A stretch of 64,000 bases of DNA from Pseudomonas sp. RSB 5.4. GTDB taxonomy: Bacteria; Pseudomonadota; Gammaproteobacteria; Pseudomonadales; Pseudomonadaceae. The DNA lies in contig NZ_CP146986.1 of the NCBI RefSeq assembly GCF_037126175.1, forward strand, positions 744,001-808,000. The letters are read 5' to 3'. How positions within the stretch are numbered: the first letter of the stretch is position 1; each line of letters starts with the position of its first letter. Both the position numbers and the translations under genes were made by a program. This document shows, piece by piece, positions 46,344-55,325 of the stretch. Below the pieces are notes generated by a model, which did no database searches, was not told the origin of the DNA, and saw only the letters and a program-made list of their open reading frames with translations.

Positions 46344-49300
46344 TCAATTGAATGTGACGGTGAAGGGCGGAGTTATCTGCTTTCCTGTGGGGCCGAAGAA
46401 GTTCAGCGTATATAGTCCCGGCCCGTTGAGTTTGATACCCCATAATCCGATCTGACGGGAACCAGGAGATTTAATGTCTAAAGTCCTGCTTTGAAGCTCA
46501 ACCATGGGGCTACTTAGCGTTACTACATGAGTTCCTATGGCGAGGGATACGACCTGAAAACCCAAGCTCAAGCCGACGTAATTCGAAAATAACAATACGC
46601 TACCGTTTTGAGGAAGATACCCGGCGCCTCCTGACGGCAATTGCATCCAAAAACTGAGAACATCTTTTGCATCTATGACAACGATGAGGTACGGGGCAGA
46701 AGTCTGATCACTGCCATCTAGAACCTTCGCTGTGAAGATGTGAGTCAACGCGTCAAGCCCCATCAAGGTGTACGACCATTCTCCGTTTTGCGAGTCTGCC
46801 AAGACCTCGCCTATGGCTGTCAGGTTATCCAGAATTTCGACTCTTTGGCCCCTGCTTGCTACCCCGGTCAGAACTATCGTTCTGTCAGCAGTATCACCGC
46901 CAGACAGAATCATCTGGCCCACAGAGTCTCTTGCCGAAATGATGGTGGGCCGCACATCCTCAATCGCTTTGATCGTGTAAGTACGCACTGGAAACTCCAC
47001 CGCCTCACTCTCCACCGTGCTCTGCCCAAGCGCCGCTTTAAACATCAGTGTCAGGCTGCTGCCATCCTGCAGAGCTTGGAGCTCATCGACTGGAAGCGAA
47101 ACAGTGAAGAACCGGTCAGCAATCCAGTCGGGGTTGGTGCCGGCCGTCGGCGCACTCCAGATCTCGCGTGTGTAGGCGCTGCCGTCAGCATATGTCCCGT
47201 GCAGGCGCAGCCAGACGTACTGGCCGAGGGCGATCAGCGGCCAGTCACCCATGCGTACGGACGCTTGGGTCAGGTTGCCGGTATGCAGTTCCGGGCCGGC
47301 GCCGTCGTTGTCGGCCTGCTCGATGGTGGGGCTGGCCAGCGCGCTCTGCGGCATTGCTTGCACCGTCAGGTCAAATTCCCGGGACGGTGTTGGATGACCA
47401 TCAATGATGACGACGTAGGAGATTTTTACCCGCTTACCCAGGTTGAACGCCACCACGCTGTTGGGGATTGCAAACTCAAGCCCTTCGCTTACCGCACGCG
47501 GCGCTGAGGTGTGCGACCCGCCGGCCGGCGTGCCGTCAGCGCCAGTCCAGGTGACGCTGATTTCATGGTTTGGCAGCAACTCGCTGTTGTCCGGCACCAC
47601 GATGGTCAAGGTGTCCCTGACCAGCAGCGGGTTGAGTGCGCTGTCGCCGTTGTTCTCCTTGATCGAGGGGGCGAGCAGTTCCAGCGCGACGCCCACGGTG
47701 AACACCAATGGATTCGAAAGGCTGGTCTCATCTGTGGCATGCCGCCAGAGCTGGTAGCGGACGCTGATCTTGCTGCCGCGGTTCGGTTCGATGTGTTGGG
47801 CGACGAAGGCGGCGTCCAGGTTGATGACCCAGTCTTGTTGGGCGGTTACGGCATTGAATGTGCGGGACCCGGGTTCCTCGCCGGAGATGTCGCCCATCCA
47901 CTTCCAGGTGGCCTCGTCGTTGGCTACCCATGGCTTCACCACAGGCCTGGGGATGGTCAGTTTACTGGTACCGCCGGGCAGTGTGGCCGGGTCGAGGAAG
48001 CCGTTCGCCACCCCGAGGACAATGGGAGCGTCCAGCTCGAATTTCGGTTCACCCACATTGATCAATTTTGTGTGCAGCGACTCCCGTCTGAGGATCTCGT
48101 CGCCGTCGGCTATCAGCAGCTCGTACCAACCCTCCAGGGTTCCGCCGTCAACGAGCTTGAGGTTGTAGTCAGCGACGGTGATGACGAAACCTTCGGGATT
48201 CTCGACTTCATCCTCCTCCGGAATGTGCCACTCCAACTCAGGCAGGAAGGTGCTGCCGTCCGGGCGTTTACCCAGCAGGAACAGCTCAATGCCCATGCCG
48301 TACTCGATGGCCGGATCGAACGGAATGCGGACGTCGGGTTTCTTCGTGGGATCGATGAAGTCTCCCTCGGCTTCTTCGATGATCGGTGCGGCCAGGCGGT
48401 GGGCTGCGCCGGTGACTTGTACAAACTGCCTTTTTGAGCGTAACGGGTCACTGCTGCCGCTGCGTTCCAGCCGATAGAAGAAACTGACCTGGGTATTGAC
48501 CAGTTTACGCACGGCCGCAATGGACAGCTTGAACTCGTAGTTATGCGGGATATTGTCGACGGTCTGGGGCAGGGCGGTGACTTCGACTTTTTCGCCCTCC
48601 GTGGTGGTGCCGAGCATGGTCAAATGAATGATGTCATCCATCTCGAAGTCTGGCCGGGTGGCCGTGACATGCACCGTGATGTCGTTATCGCCCTGTTTAT
48701 CGGCGTCGAGTTCATTGTTGACAGCCTCCTGAACAATCGGTGCGGCCAGCGGGTCGATGCCGGTGGTGACGACGATGCGGATTTCCTTGCACCAGTCTTC
48801 TGATTCATTGCCGACGATGTCGCGCACCTTGAAGGTGACCGCCAGACCGGAGAGGTCGGTATCACCAGCCCGTTCAATAGTGGCTTTGGAGACCGTGATC
48901 AATATCGGGTTTGCCGCTGGATCGTTGATCTGCTCCAGGGTCACCGGTGTGGAATACTCAAAAAAGCCGCCCCAACTGAGATGAATGACGTCGCCCTCCG
49001 CGATGTCCGGGTAAGGCAAGCCGCTGCCGGACTCGGACCTGATGACAATCGGCACTCCCGCTTCGGCAACGTCTTTGTCCACGCCGCCGTTGACGATTTC
49101 CGGGGGAATGTACATGTACAGGTTGGAGTGACCAGGGCCCGGGTCGATGTCCTGGCCACCGGGGAGTTCCAGTTTGACGAAGAGGTTGAGGGGCTTGTCC
49201 GGACGCTCTTCTTTTTGATTGGGCTGTTTGATTTCGTAGGTGAGTTGGTAAGGACCTGTCTGCAGATGACGGGGAGCCACCCACAAGAGGGTCGGTTGCT

Positions 49301-49544
49301 TGAGCTCGACCTCGTCAATGATGGGACGCCCGTCGACCTCACGGCCATTGAGCAGCAGCTTGACGGTGTCGCCGACAGCCTTGTTGGCCCAGACGGGGAT
49401 CACGACCAGCAGGCCAAGGTCGGGAAAAGTGAACACCGCCGCCCGGTTGATCCCCCACTGGCCGGAAGGCAGGAGGCGCCCGGGGACTAGCGGGTCCAGC
49501 AGTGAATGGGGGGCAGAGATTTTCATCTTGGGCTGAACGAGCAT
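46344..49544 (-). CDS. Large modular protein of about six 118-residue Ig-like modules, no signal peptide
   Basis: The 1066-residue protein begins MLVQPKMKISAPHSLLDPLV; GGAG eight bases upstream supports this over the frame start at 49577. Module boundaries are marked by LAAPIVQEA, LAAPIIEEA, LDAPIVLGV, LLAPSIKEN and LASPTIEQA near residues 265, 383, 503, 622 and 735, spacing 113-120; an earlier related module precedes the first. A different Ig-like domain (about 866-960, with TIVLTGVASRGQRVEILDN) and a short C-terminal domain follow. No signal, lipobox or anchor is visible. Function unknown; surface or effector-like scaffold is inference. Confidence 0.8.
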   Translation of the reverse strand: MLVQPKMKISAPHSLLDPLVPGRLLPSGQWGINRAAVFTFPDLGLLVVIPVWANKAVGDTVKLLLNGREVDGRPIIDEVELKQPTLLWVAPRHLQTGPYQLTYEIKQPNQKEERPDKPLNLFVKLELPGGQDIDPGPGHSNLYMYIPPEIVNGGVDKDVAEAGVPIVIRSESGSGLPYPDIAEGDVIHLSWGGFFEYSTPVTLEQINDPAANPILITVSKATIERAGDTDLSGLAVTFKVRDIVGNESEDWCKEIRIVVTTGIDPLAAPIVQEAVNNELDADKQGDNDITVHVTATRPDFEMDDIIHLTMLGTTTEGEKVEVTALPQTVDNIPHNYEFKLSIAAVRKLVNTQVSFFYRLERSGSSDPLRSKRQFVQVTGAAHRLAAPIIEEAEGDFIDPTKKPDVRIPFDPAIEYGMGIELFLLGKRPDGSTFLPELEWHIPEEDEVENPEGFVITVADYNLKLVDGGTLEGWYELLIADGDEILRRESLHTKLINVGEPKFELDAPIVLGVANGFLDPATLPGGTSKLTIPRPVVKPWVANDEATWKWMGDISGEEPGSRTFNAVTAQQDWVINLDAAFVAQHIEPNRGSKISVRYQLWRHATDETSLSNPLVFTVGVALELLAPSIKENNGDSALNPLLVRDTLTIVVPDNSELLPNHEISVTWTGADGTPAGGSHTSAPRAVSEGLEFAIPNSVVAFNLGKRVKISYVVIIDGHPTPSREFDLTVQAMPQSALASPTIEQADNDGAGPELHTGNLTQASVRMGDWPLIALGQYVWLRLHGTYADGSAYTREIWSAPTAGTNPDWIADRFFTVSLPVDELQALQDGSSLTLMFKAALGQSTVESEAVEFPVRTYTIKAIEDVRPTIISARDSVGQMILSGGDTADRTIVLTGVASRGQRVEILDNLTAIGEVLADSQNGEWSYTLMGLDALTHIFTAKVLDGSDQTSAPYLIVVIDAKDVLSFWMQLPSGGAGYLPQNGSVLLFSNYVGLSLGFQVVSLAIGTHVVTLSSPMVELQSRTLDIKSPGSRQIGLWGIKLNGPGLYTLNFFGPTGKQITPPFTVTFN

Positions 49545-49653
49545 GGTTGGAACTCCGTGCGAACTGTCGGGAGACAAAGGGCGTGGAGTTATTCAGCGCT
49601 GAAGATGACGGCTCTGGCTACTGTCAGAAATTACAGGTAGGGAGGTATTTGCG

Positions 49654-49758
49654 ATGAACGGTCGGGGGGGCGCTGAGGTGATTGCGAGTGGGCAGGACAG
49701 CGCGGCGATCATCAGCAGCGTGCTCAATGATCGTTCGTTGAAGACGGGAACGATTTGA
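49654..49758 (+). CDS. Possible 34-residue small protein
   Basis: ATG at 49654 with strong GGGAGG eight bases upstream encodes a 34-residue peptide, MNGRGGAEVIASGQDSAAII and on, ending GTI. A strong terminator follows 15 bp after its stop. No family recognised; could be a real small protein or a gene remnant. Confidence 0.35.
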   Translation: MNGRGGAEVIASGQDSAAIISSVLNDRSLKTGTI

Positions 49759-49773
49759 TCTCGGCCTGAAACG

Positions 49774-49815
49774 ACAAAACCCGCCGCCTCGGTTGATCGG
49801 GGCGGCGGGTTTTGT
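49774..49815. terminator. Strong rho-independent terminator
   Basis: AAAACCCGCCGCC pairs with GGCGGCGGGTTTT around a 13-base loop, symmetric with A and T runs, so it can work in both directions. Confidence 0.88.
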
Positions 49816-49902
49816 CCTTCTGAAGAAATGAGTTGCCGGTGAGTCAGTCTTCGCGAGCAGGCTCACTCCTACAGAGATGAGCGGGGTTCGCGGGATGTCG
49901 GT

Positions 49903-50844
49903 TCAGTCGAGGCGTTTGAAGACGAGCGCCTTAAGACCGCTCTCAGGATCAATATCCGGAAACTCCGGCGGATTCTCCAGCCGCTGCTCAAAGCGCAAGC
50001 TCGGCGCCTCTTGCGTCACGCCATCGATCAAAAAGTCCGAACCAAACGACGGATCATTCATGCACGCCAGCACCGTGCCGTTCGCTGTCAGCAGTTCCGG
50101 CAGGCGGCGCAGCACGCGCTGGTAGTCCTTGGTCAGCAGAAAACTGCCTTTCTGGAACGATGGCGGGTCGATGATGACCAGGTCGTATGGGCCGCTGTTG
50201 ATCACCTTGCCCCACGACTTGAACAGGTCGTGGCCGAGGAAACTCACCTTGCTCAGGTCATGCCCGTTCAAGCGATGATTGTCGCGACCACGGCTCAGCG
50301 CGGCGCGGGACATGTCGAGGTTGACCACATGGCTGGCGCCGCCTTCGATGGCTGTCACGGAAAACCCGCAGGTGTAGGCGAACAGGTTCAGCACGCGTTT
50401 GCCTGCGGCCTGCTCACGCACCCAGTTGCGCCCGTAGCGCATGTCGAGAAACAGCCCGGCGTTTTGCTTGCGGCCCAAGTCGACGCGGTACTGCAAGCCG
50501 CCCTCGACGATGCTCATCTCCTCGATCTCATTGCCCAGCAGCCATTCGGCGGTGCTTTGCGGCAGGTAACGATGTTGCACCAACAAGGTGTGGGCACCGG
50601 ACTCTTGCCATTCCGCCGAGGTGCTGATGTCGAGCAGCAATTGCTTGAGCGCTTCGAGTTGCTCCGGCGGCGGCTCCTTGAACAGCGACACCAGCACCAC
50701 GCCTTGCAGCCAGTCCACCGTCAACTGTTCCAGCCCCGGCCAGCAACGCCCGCGGCCATGGAACAGGCGGCGGGTTTCGCTCGGTGCCGCAGCGAGTGCA
50801 GGCAGCAAATGGGCGCGGAGGGTGGCGAGGGCTTCAGGGTTCAT
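49903..50844 (-). CDS. Class I SAM-dependent methyltransferase, RlmI/RlmK-like
   Basis: The 313-residue protein has the SAM motif VLNLFAYTCGFSVTAIEGGA, the DMSRAAL acidic loop and the catalytic DLVIIDPPSF. This fits the Methyltrans_SAM group of 23S rRNA m5C/m2G methyltransferases (RlmI, RlmKL). It lacks the N-terminal PUA domain of RlmI, so exact target is not certain. ATG at 50844. Divergent from the receiver gene. Confidence 0.85.
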   Translation of the reverse strand: MNPEALATLRAHLLPALAAAPSETRRLFHGRGRCWPGLEQLTVDWLQGVVLVSLFKEPPPEQLEALKQLLLDISTSAEWQESGAHTLLVQHRYLPQSTAEWLLGNEIEEMSIVEGGLQYRVDLGRKQNAGLFLDMRYGRNWVREQAAGKRVLNLFAYTCGFSVTAIEGGASHVVNLDMSRAALSRGRDNHRLNGHDLSKVSFLGHDLFKSWGKVINSGPYDLVIIDPPSFQKGSFLLTKDYQRVLRRLPELLTANGTVLACMNDPSFGSDFLIDGVTQEAPSLRFEQRLENPPEFPDIDPESGLKALVFKRLD

Positions 50845-51043
50845 CAGTCACGGTCGGCAAGCAAAAGGGCCGGCATTTTAACCACAAATACCGCCTGACG
50901 AACGCCGGTCAGCCAATGCCATTGGCGACTGTTAAGAAAAGACCTGTATCAAAAATGAATTTATGCAGGGCGCGCCGCTCATACCAGATAAGCAGCGGAA
51001 ACAAGCCGCTAAATCGTTAATGCAATTCAGGGAGTGCCAGTTC

Positions 51044-51457
51044 ATGAGTCCAACACCGACGGCGAGCGCGCACCTTCCTGACGGGTTGATTCTGGTGGTT
51101 GAGGATGACCCGTTGATTCTGGAGTTTCTCTGCGAAATTCTTCAGGAGGAAGGTTTCAAGGTCGAGCCGCAAACCAGCGCGGATGCAGCCAAGCTGTATC
51201 TGGAAAAGCACGCGCCGGAAGTGGCGCTGCTGCTCACCGATATCACCATGCCCGGTGAAATCAACGGGGCGGGTCTGGCCAATCTGGTCGGCGAGCGCTG
51301 GCCGGACAAACCGGTGATGGTCATGTCCGGTTATGAAACCCCCGAGACTTCCGGGGTCAAGCATCCGGTGGCGTTCATCAAAAAGCCCTGGGCCATCGGC
51401 CAGTTGCTCGACTGCGTCGACAGCGCGTTCAAGTCCAAGGCGCCGCGTCTGCATTGA
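51044..51457 (+). CDS. Stand-alone response regulator receiver
   Basis: The 137-residue protein is one CheY-like receiver: acidic pair LVVEDDPLIL, phosphoacceptor Asp in LLTDITMPG, Ser in VMSGYE and Lys in FIKKPW. It has no output domain, so it would act through protein contacts. No kinase gene is adjacent. Starts at ATG 51020 or 51044 are both possible; 51044 chosen for family fit. Confidence 0.88.
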   Translation: MSPTPTASAHLPDGLILVVEDDPLILEFLCEILQEEGFKVEPQTSADAAKLYLEKHAPEVALLLTDITMPGEINGAGLANLVGERWPDKPVMVMSGYETPETSGVKHPVAFIKKPWAIGQLLDCVDSAFKSKAPRLH

Positions 51458-51535
51458 AGCGGCGGGTCGAATCGCCGGGCAAAAATGCTACATTGCCCGG
51501 CCAATCCGCCCAGTCTTGTCAAAGGATGCGACCTT

Positions 51536-52204
51536 TTGTCTGCTCACGATAACGTCTTTGATCGCGCGTTCGGCGCGTTCCTGTTCGACATGGACGGCAC
51601 CGTCCTCAATTCCATCGCCGCTGCCGAGCGCGTCTGGGCGGCTTGGGCTGCGCGTCACGGGGTTGATGTCGAGAGTTTCCTGCCGACCATTCATGGCGCC
51701 CGCGCCATCGACACCATCCGCCGGCTGAACCTGCCGGGGGTGGACGCCGAGGCGCAAGCGGCGTTTATCGCGCAGGCGGAAATCGATGATGTCGAAGGGA
51801 TCGTGCAGATTCCCGGGGCCGCGGCGTTTCTCGATGCCTTGCCGAGAGAGCGCTGGGCCATGGTGACTTCGGCACCACGGGATCTGGCGTTGCGGCGAAT
51901 GGCCGCGGCGGGGATCTGCGAACCTGCGGTGATGATCACGGCGGAGGACGTGACGGCCGGCAAGCCGGATCCTGCCGGTTATCGTCTGGCGGCGAAACGC
52001 CTCGGGCTTGAGCCAACTGATTGCCTGGTTTTCGAAGACGCCACCGTTGGTATTCAGGCCGCTGAAGCTGCCGGAGCGGCACTGATGATCGTCACCACGA
52101 CGCACCAGCATCCTCTCGAAACCCGCCACGCGACCCTCGACAGTTATGAGTCGCTGAGCGTCGCTGTCGACAGGGACGGTCAATTACACCTGCAAATAAC
52201 CTGA
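51536..52204 (+). CDS. HAD-IA family phosphatase (sugar phosphatase type)
   Basis: The 222-residue protein has HAD motif I FLFDMDGTVLNS, motif II VTSAPRD, Lys in AGKPDPAGY and motif IV VFEDATVGI. It probably dephosphorylates a sugar or polyol phosphate. I choose the TTG at 51536, nine bases after AAAGGA, giving LSAHDNVFDRAFG; the ATG at 51485 would add an atypical 17 residues. Confidence 0.88.
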   Translation: MSAHDNVFDRAFGAFLFDMDGTVLNSIAAAERVWAAWAARHGVDVESFLPTIHGARAIDTIRRLNLPGVDAEAQAAFIAQAEIDDVEGIVQIPGAAAFLDALPRERWAMVTSAPRDLALRRMAAAGICEPAVMITAEDVTAGKPDPAGYRLAAKRLGLEPTDCLVFEDATVGIQAAEAAGAALMIVTTTHQHPLETRHATLDSYESLSVAVDRDGQLHLQIT

Positions 52205-52219
52205 CATAACACAGTCCCC

Positions 52220-52311
52220 CTGTGGAAGCGGGCTTGCTCGCGAAAGCGCTCGGTCAGTTGCAAGTGATGTCGACTGATCCTGCGCCTTCGCGAGCAAGCC
52301 CGCTCCCACAC
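52220..52311. repeat. REP doublet (REPIN)
   Basis: CTGTGGAAGCGGGCTTGCTC and inverted CGAGCAAGCCCGCTCCCACA flank a 40-bp spacer; one base differs from the usual core. Confidence 0.85.
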
Positions 52312-52347
52312 TGGATAGATGTCGCAGCCAGCCTGCTGGCGATGGCG

Positions 52348-53007
52348 TCAGTAAACCCCCGGCAACAACCGCCAGCTACGCGCGCAGTAAGCCTCATACT
52401 CAGCGCCAAATTGCCCGCGCAGCAGCGCCTCTTCCGAGTGGATGCGGGCGATCAGCGGGATCAATGTCAGCGCCGCGAGAATCAACCCGACGCTGGAGCG
52501 AAACGCCAGCGCCCAGCCCACGGCGTTGACCACCAGACCCAGATAGCTTGGATTGCGCAGGCGCGTGTAAATGCCGTCAGTGACCAACCGATGCCCCGGC
52601 TGAATCGCCACCAACCCGCTGAACCGCCGCCCCAGCACAAACACCGGCCACAGCCGCAGCGCACCACCGACGATAAACAGTAGCGCGCCGAGCCAGCGCA
52701 CGCCTTCAGCACCGAAGGTCCAGAAGTCGATGCGGTCGCAGTACGCCGGGAGAAATCCGCTGACCAGCCCAATCACCCCGAACGCTGGAATCACCCAACG
52801 ATTGGCTCGATCCTCGCGCTCGCCCGAGCTCATGTTCACATCGGTGAACAGCGACGCCACCACCATCAGCACCGTGGCCAGCGCCACCAGCACCAGCGCC
52901 CCATGCGCAAAGAACACCGCCGGCCCACCGATGCCCCAGACCGCCAGCGCCAGGTAGGCAAGGGTGGCCAGCACCGTGACCACGGTCATTTGCACAGACA
53001 TCTTCAT
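52348..53007 (-). CDS. Isoprenylcysteine/phospholipid methyltransferase-like membrane protein
   Basis: The 219-residue integral membrane protein has five to six hydrophobic segments and the PEMT/ICMT C-terminal signature: HRLVTDGIYTRLRNPSYLGL and later RIHSEEALLRGQFGAEYEAY. It would methylate a lipid or membrane substrate with SAM. Start at ATG 53007; the frame to 53052 is less likely. Confidence 0.85.
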   Translation of the reverse strand: MKMSVQMTVVTVLATLAYLALAVWGIGGPAVFFAHGALVLVALATVLMVVASLFTDVNMSSGEREDRANRWVIPAFGVIGLVSGFLPAYCDRIDFWTFGAEGVRWLGALLFIVGGALRLWPVFVLGRRFSGLVAIQPGHRLVTDGIYTRLRNPSYLGLVVNAVGWALAFRSSVGLILAALTLIPLIARIHSEEALLRGQFGAEYEAYCARSWRLLPGVY

Positions 53008-53059
53008 GGGCACCTCACGTCGATTGCTGATCACCTGAGTGTAGATCGCCAATTCCCCG

Positions 53060-53147
53060 TAGGCCTTCGCCTGCTCGCGAAGGCGTCAGGTCAGTTGACA
53101 TCAATGCTGAATGTACCGACCCCTTCGTGAGCAAGCCCACTCCCACC
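53060..53147. repeat. Degenerate REP doublet
   Basis: CCTGCTCGCGAAGGCGTCAG and the more distant TTCGTGAGCAAGCCCACTCC are inverted but diverged from the consensus. Confidence 0.65.
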
Positions 53148-53190
53148 CTTGATCGCGGCCAGCCGAAAAATCCCTGATCCACCGACAATC

Positions 53191-53222
53191 CCCGGTGGGA
53201 GCGGGCTTGCTCGCGAATGCGG
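53191..53222. repeat. Single REP element
   Basis: One arm of the usual GTGGGAGCGGGCTTGCTCGC core, close to the LysR stop codon and without an inverted partner. Confidence 0.7.
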
Positions 53223-53226
53223 ACTG

Positions 53227-54189
53227 TCAGCTGTCAGTGATGCTGGATCCGCCAACGCTATCGCCCGCAGGCTGGCTGCCACAGGGGAGTGTGTGATGGT
53301 CGTAGGGGACCGGGTCGGTCAGGACCTTGCGAAAGGTCTCCACCAACGGTCGCAGGTTGATCCGGTGCCACGCCGCCCACAGCGGTGTGGTGAATGCCAG
53401 CCATGGCACTTCCCGCAGTATTACGCCGGGCGGGGCGTTGTGGCTCAGGCCTTTCTGGATCATCGCGATCCCCAGCCCGGACGCCACCAGTCCCAGCGCG
53501 GTGAACGGCTCGGTAGCCTGCATGCGCACATCCGGCGTGAACCCGGCGCGGATGCAGGCACTCACAAACTCATTGTTCGCACCTTGACGCGATTGCACGC
53601 CGATCCATTCCTGATCGGCCAGATCTTCCGGGCGCAGCGCGGTGTGTCGGGCCAGCGGGTGCTGTTCCGGCAAAGCCAGCAGCATCGGATCGTCGAGCAC
53701 CTGAAAACCCAGCAGATCCGGATCGTCGTCGCTCGGCGGCTCGCTCACCAAGGCGATATCCAGGCTCCGCTGACGCAGGCCTTCAAGTTGTTCGGTGGAA
53801 CTCAGGTTGTACAGCGCGACATGCACATTCGGCCGATCGACCCGCAACACCCGCAGGGCATTGGGCAGCACCCCGGCGTGCATGGCGTTCTCGCTATAGC
53901 CGATGCACAACCCGCCTTCTTCGCCCCGGCCCAGGCGTTTGCCAAGGGATTCCAGGCGACTGGCGTGGGTCAGCAGGGCGCGGGTCTCGGCGAGAAAGGT
54001 CTGGCCATCGCGGGTCAGACGGATGCGCTGCTGGCTGCGCTCGAACAGGGTCAGGCCCAGGCGTTCTTCGAGCTGAGCAATCTGCCGGCTCAGCGGCGAC
54101 TGGGAAATATGCAACCGTTCGGCAGCGCGGCCGACGTGTTCTTCTTCGGCGACGGCAACGAAGTAGCGCAACTGGCGGATGTCGATCAT
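53227..54189 (-). CDS. LysR family transcriptional regulator
   Basis: The 320-residue regulator has a typical N-terminal MIDIRQLRYFVAVAEEEHVG, then RAAERLHISQSPLSRQIAQL. It is divergent from the aldo/keto reductase-SDR-SRPBCC group, its likely target. The final 20 residues run on beyond the usual LysR length of about 295-300. Inducer unknown. Confidence 0.92.
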   Translation of the reverse strand: MIDIRQLRYFVAVAEEEHVGRAAERLHISQSPLSRQIAQLEERLGLTLFERSQQRIRLTRDGQTFLAETRALLTHASRLESLGKRLGRGEEGGLCIGYSENAMHAGVLPNALRVLRVDRPNVHVALYNLSSTEQLEGLRQRSLDIALVSEPPSDDDPDLLGFQVLDDPMLLALPEQHPLARHTALRPEDLADQEWIGVQSRQGANNEFVSACIRAGFTPDVRMQATEPFTALGLVASGLGIAMIQKGLSHNAPPGVILREVPWLAFTTPLWAAWHRINLRPLVETFRKVLTDPVPYDHHTLPCGSQPAGDSVGGSSITDS

Positions 54190-54302
54190 GTCAGACCTAT
54201 AGGGACTCAAGTGCTGCGCATTATGTCTTGGACGGTCTCGGCGTCGCAATCTACGATCTGCTCAACGGTCACACCGACCCAGACACCTGCGAGGACAATT
54301 CA

Positions 54303-55325
54303 ATGAGCTTGAAAGACAAACTGCCCGGCCAGCTCGGCTTCGGCACCGCACCGCTGGGCAACATGTTCCGCGCCATCCCGGAAGACGAAGCGCAAGCCAC
54401 CGTGCATGCTGCGTGGGATGCCGGCGTGCGCTACTTCGACACCGCGCCGTTCTACGGCTCGGGCCTGTCGGAAATCCGCTTGGGTGAGGCGCTTAAACAG
54501 TACCAGCGCGATGACTATGTGCTCAGCACCAAGGTCGGCCGAGTGATTCTCGATGAAGTGGAAGATGCAGCCGCTCGCGATCTGGGCGAAAAAAGCGGCG
54601 TGTTCGAACACGGTCGCCCGAACAGGATCGTCAACGACTACAGCGCTGACGCCACGCTGCGCTCGATCGAACACAGCCTCAAGCGCCTGCAGACCGATCG
54701 CCTCGACATCGTCTGGGTCCATGACATCGCCCAGGACTTCTATGGCGATCAATGGCTGGAATACTTCAATCAGGCCCGCACCGGCGCGTTCAAAGTGCTG
54801 ACCCGACTGCGCGAAGAAGGCGTGATCAAGGGCTGGGGCTTGGGTGTGAACAAGGTCGAGCCGTGCGAACTGACGCTCGACCTGACGGAGGCGAAACCCG
54901 ATGGCTTCCTGCTTGCCGGGCGCTACACCTTGCTCGATCACGAACGTGCGCTACAACGTCTGATGGATTCGGCACGGGCGCAGAACGTCGAGATTGTGGT
55001 CGGCGGCCCTTACAGCTCGGGGATACTGGCCGGCGGCGCGCACTTCGAATACCAGAAGGCCAGCGCGCAGGTCATCGCCAAAGTCGAGCAGATCAAACGT
55101 ATCGCCGCTACTTTTAACGTCGATGTAAAAGCGGCAGCCCTGCAATTCTCGCTGGCCAATCCCGCCGTTGCTGCGGTGATTCCGGGTGCGAGCAAACCGG
55201 GGCGCATTGCTGAAGATGTCGCGGCATTGTCGGCGCTGATTCCCGCCGGTTTCTGGCAGGCCATGCGTGACGCAAAACTGGTGTCCGAACGTGCACCGTT
55301 GCCTATCGATGAGGTGAAAGCATGA
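54303..55325 (+). CDS. Aldo/keto reductase, D-threo-aldose dehydrogenase-like
   Basis: The 340-residue enzyme has the AKR tetrad: Asp in YFDTAP, Tyr in FYGSGLSE, Lys in LSTKVGR and His in VHDIAQ. It belongs to the L-fucose/D-threo-aldose or pyridoxal dehydrogenase branch. The ATG at 54303 has GAGGAC upstream; the frame extends to 54228 without support. It overlaps the SDR gene start by four bases (ATGA). Confidence 0.9.
   Translation: MSLKDKLPGQLGFGTAPLGNMFRAIPEDEAQATVHAAWDAGVRYFDTAPFYGSGLSEIRLGEALKQYQRDDYVLSTKVGRVILDEVEDAAARDLGEKSGVFEHGRPNRIVNDYSADATLRSIEHSLKRLQTDRLDIVWVHDIAQDFYGDQWLEYFNQARTGAFKVLTRLREEGVIKGWGLGVNKVEPCELTLDLTEAKPDGFLLAGRYTLLDHERALQRLMDSARAQNVEIVVGGPYSSGILAGGAHFEYQKASAQVIAKVEQIKRIAATFNVDVKAAALQFSLANPAVAAVIPGASKPGRIAEDVAALSALIPAGFWQAMRDAKLVSERAPLPIDEVKA

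Noticed and set aside
49621..49636. CTGTCAGAAATTACAG as a LexA box for the 1066-residue protein
   Set aside because: It fits CTGT-N8-ACAG, but such a match is expected about once by chance in 64 kb and the core is not the AT-alternating type.
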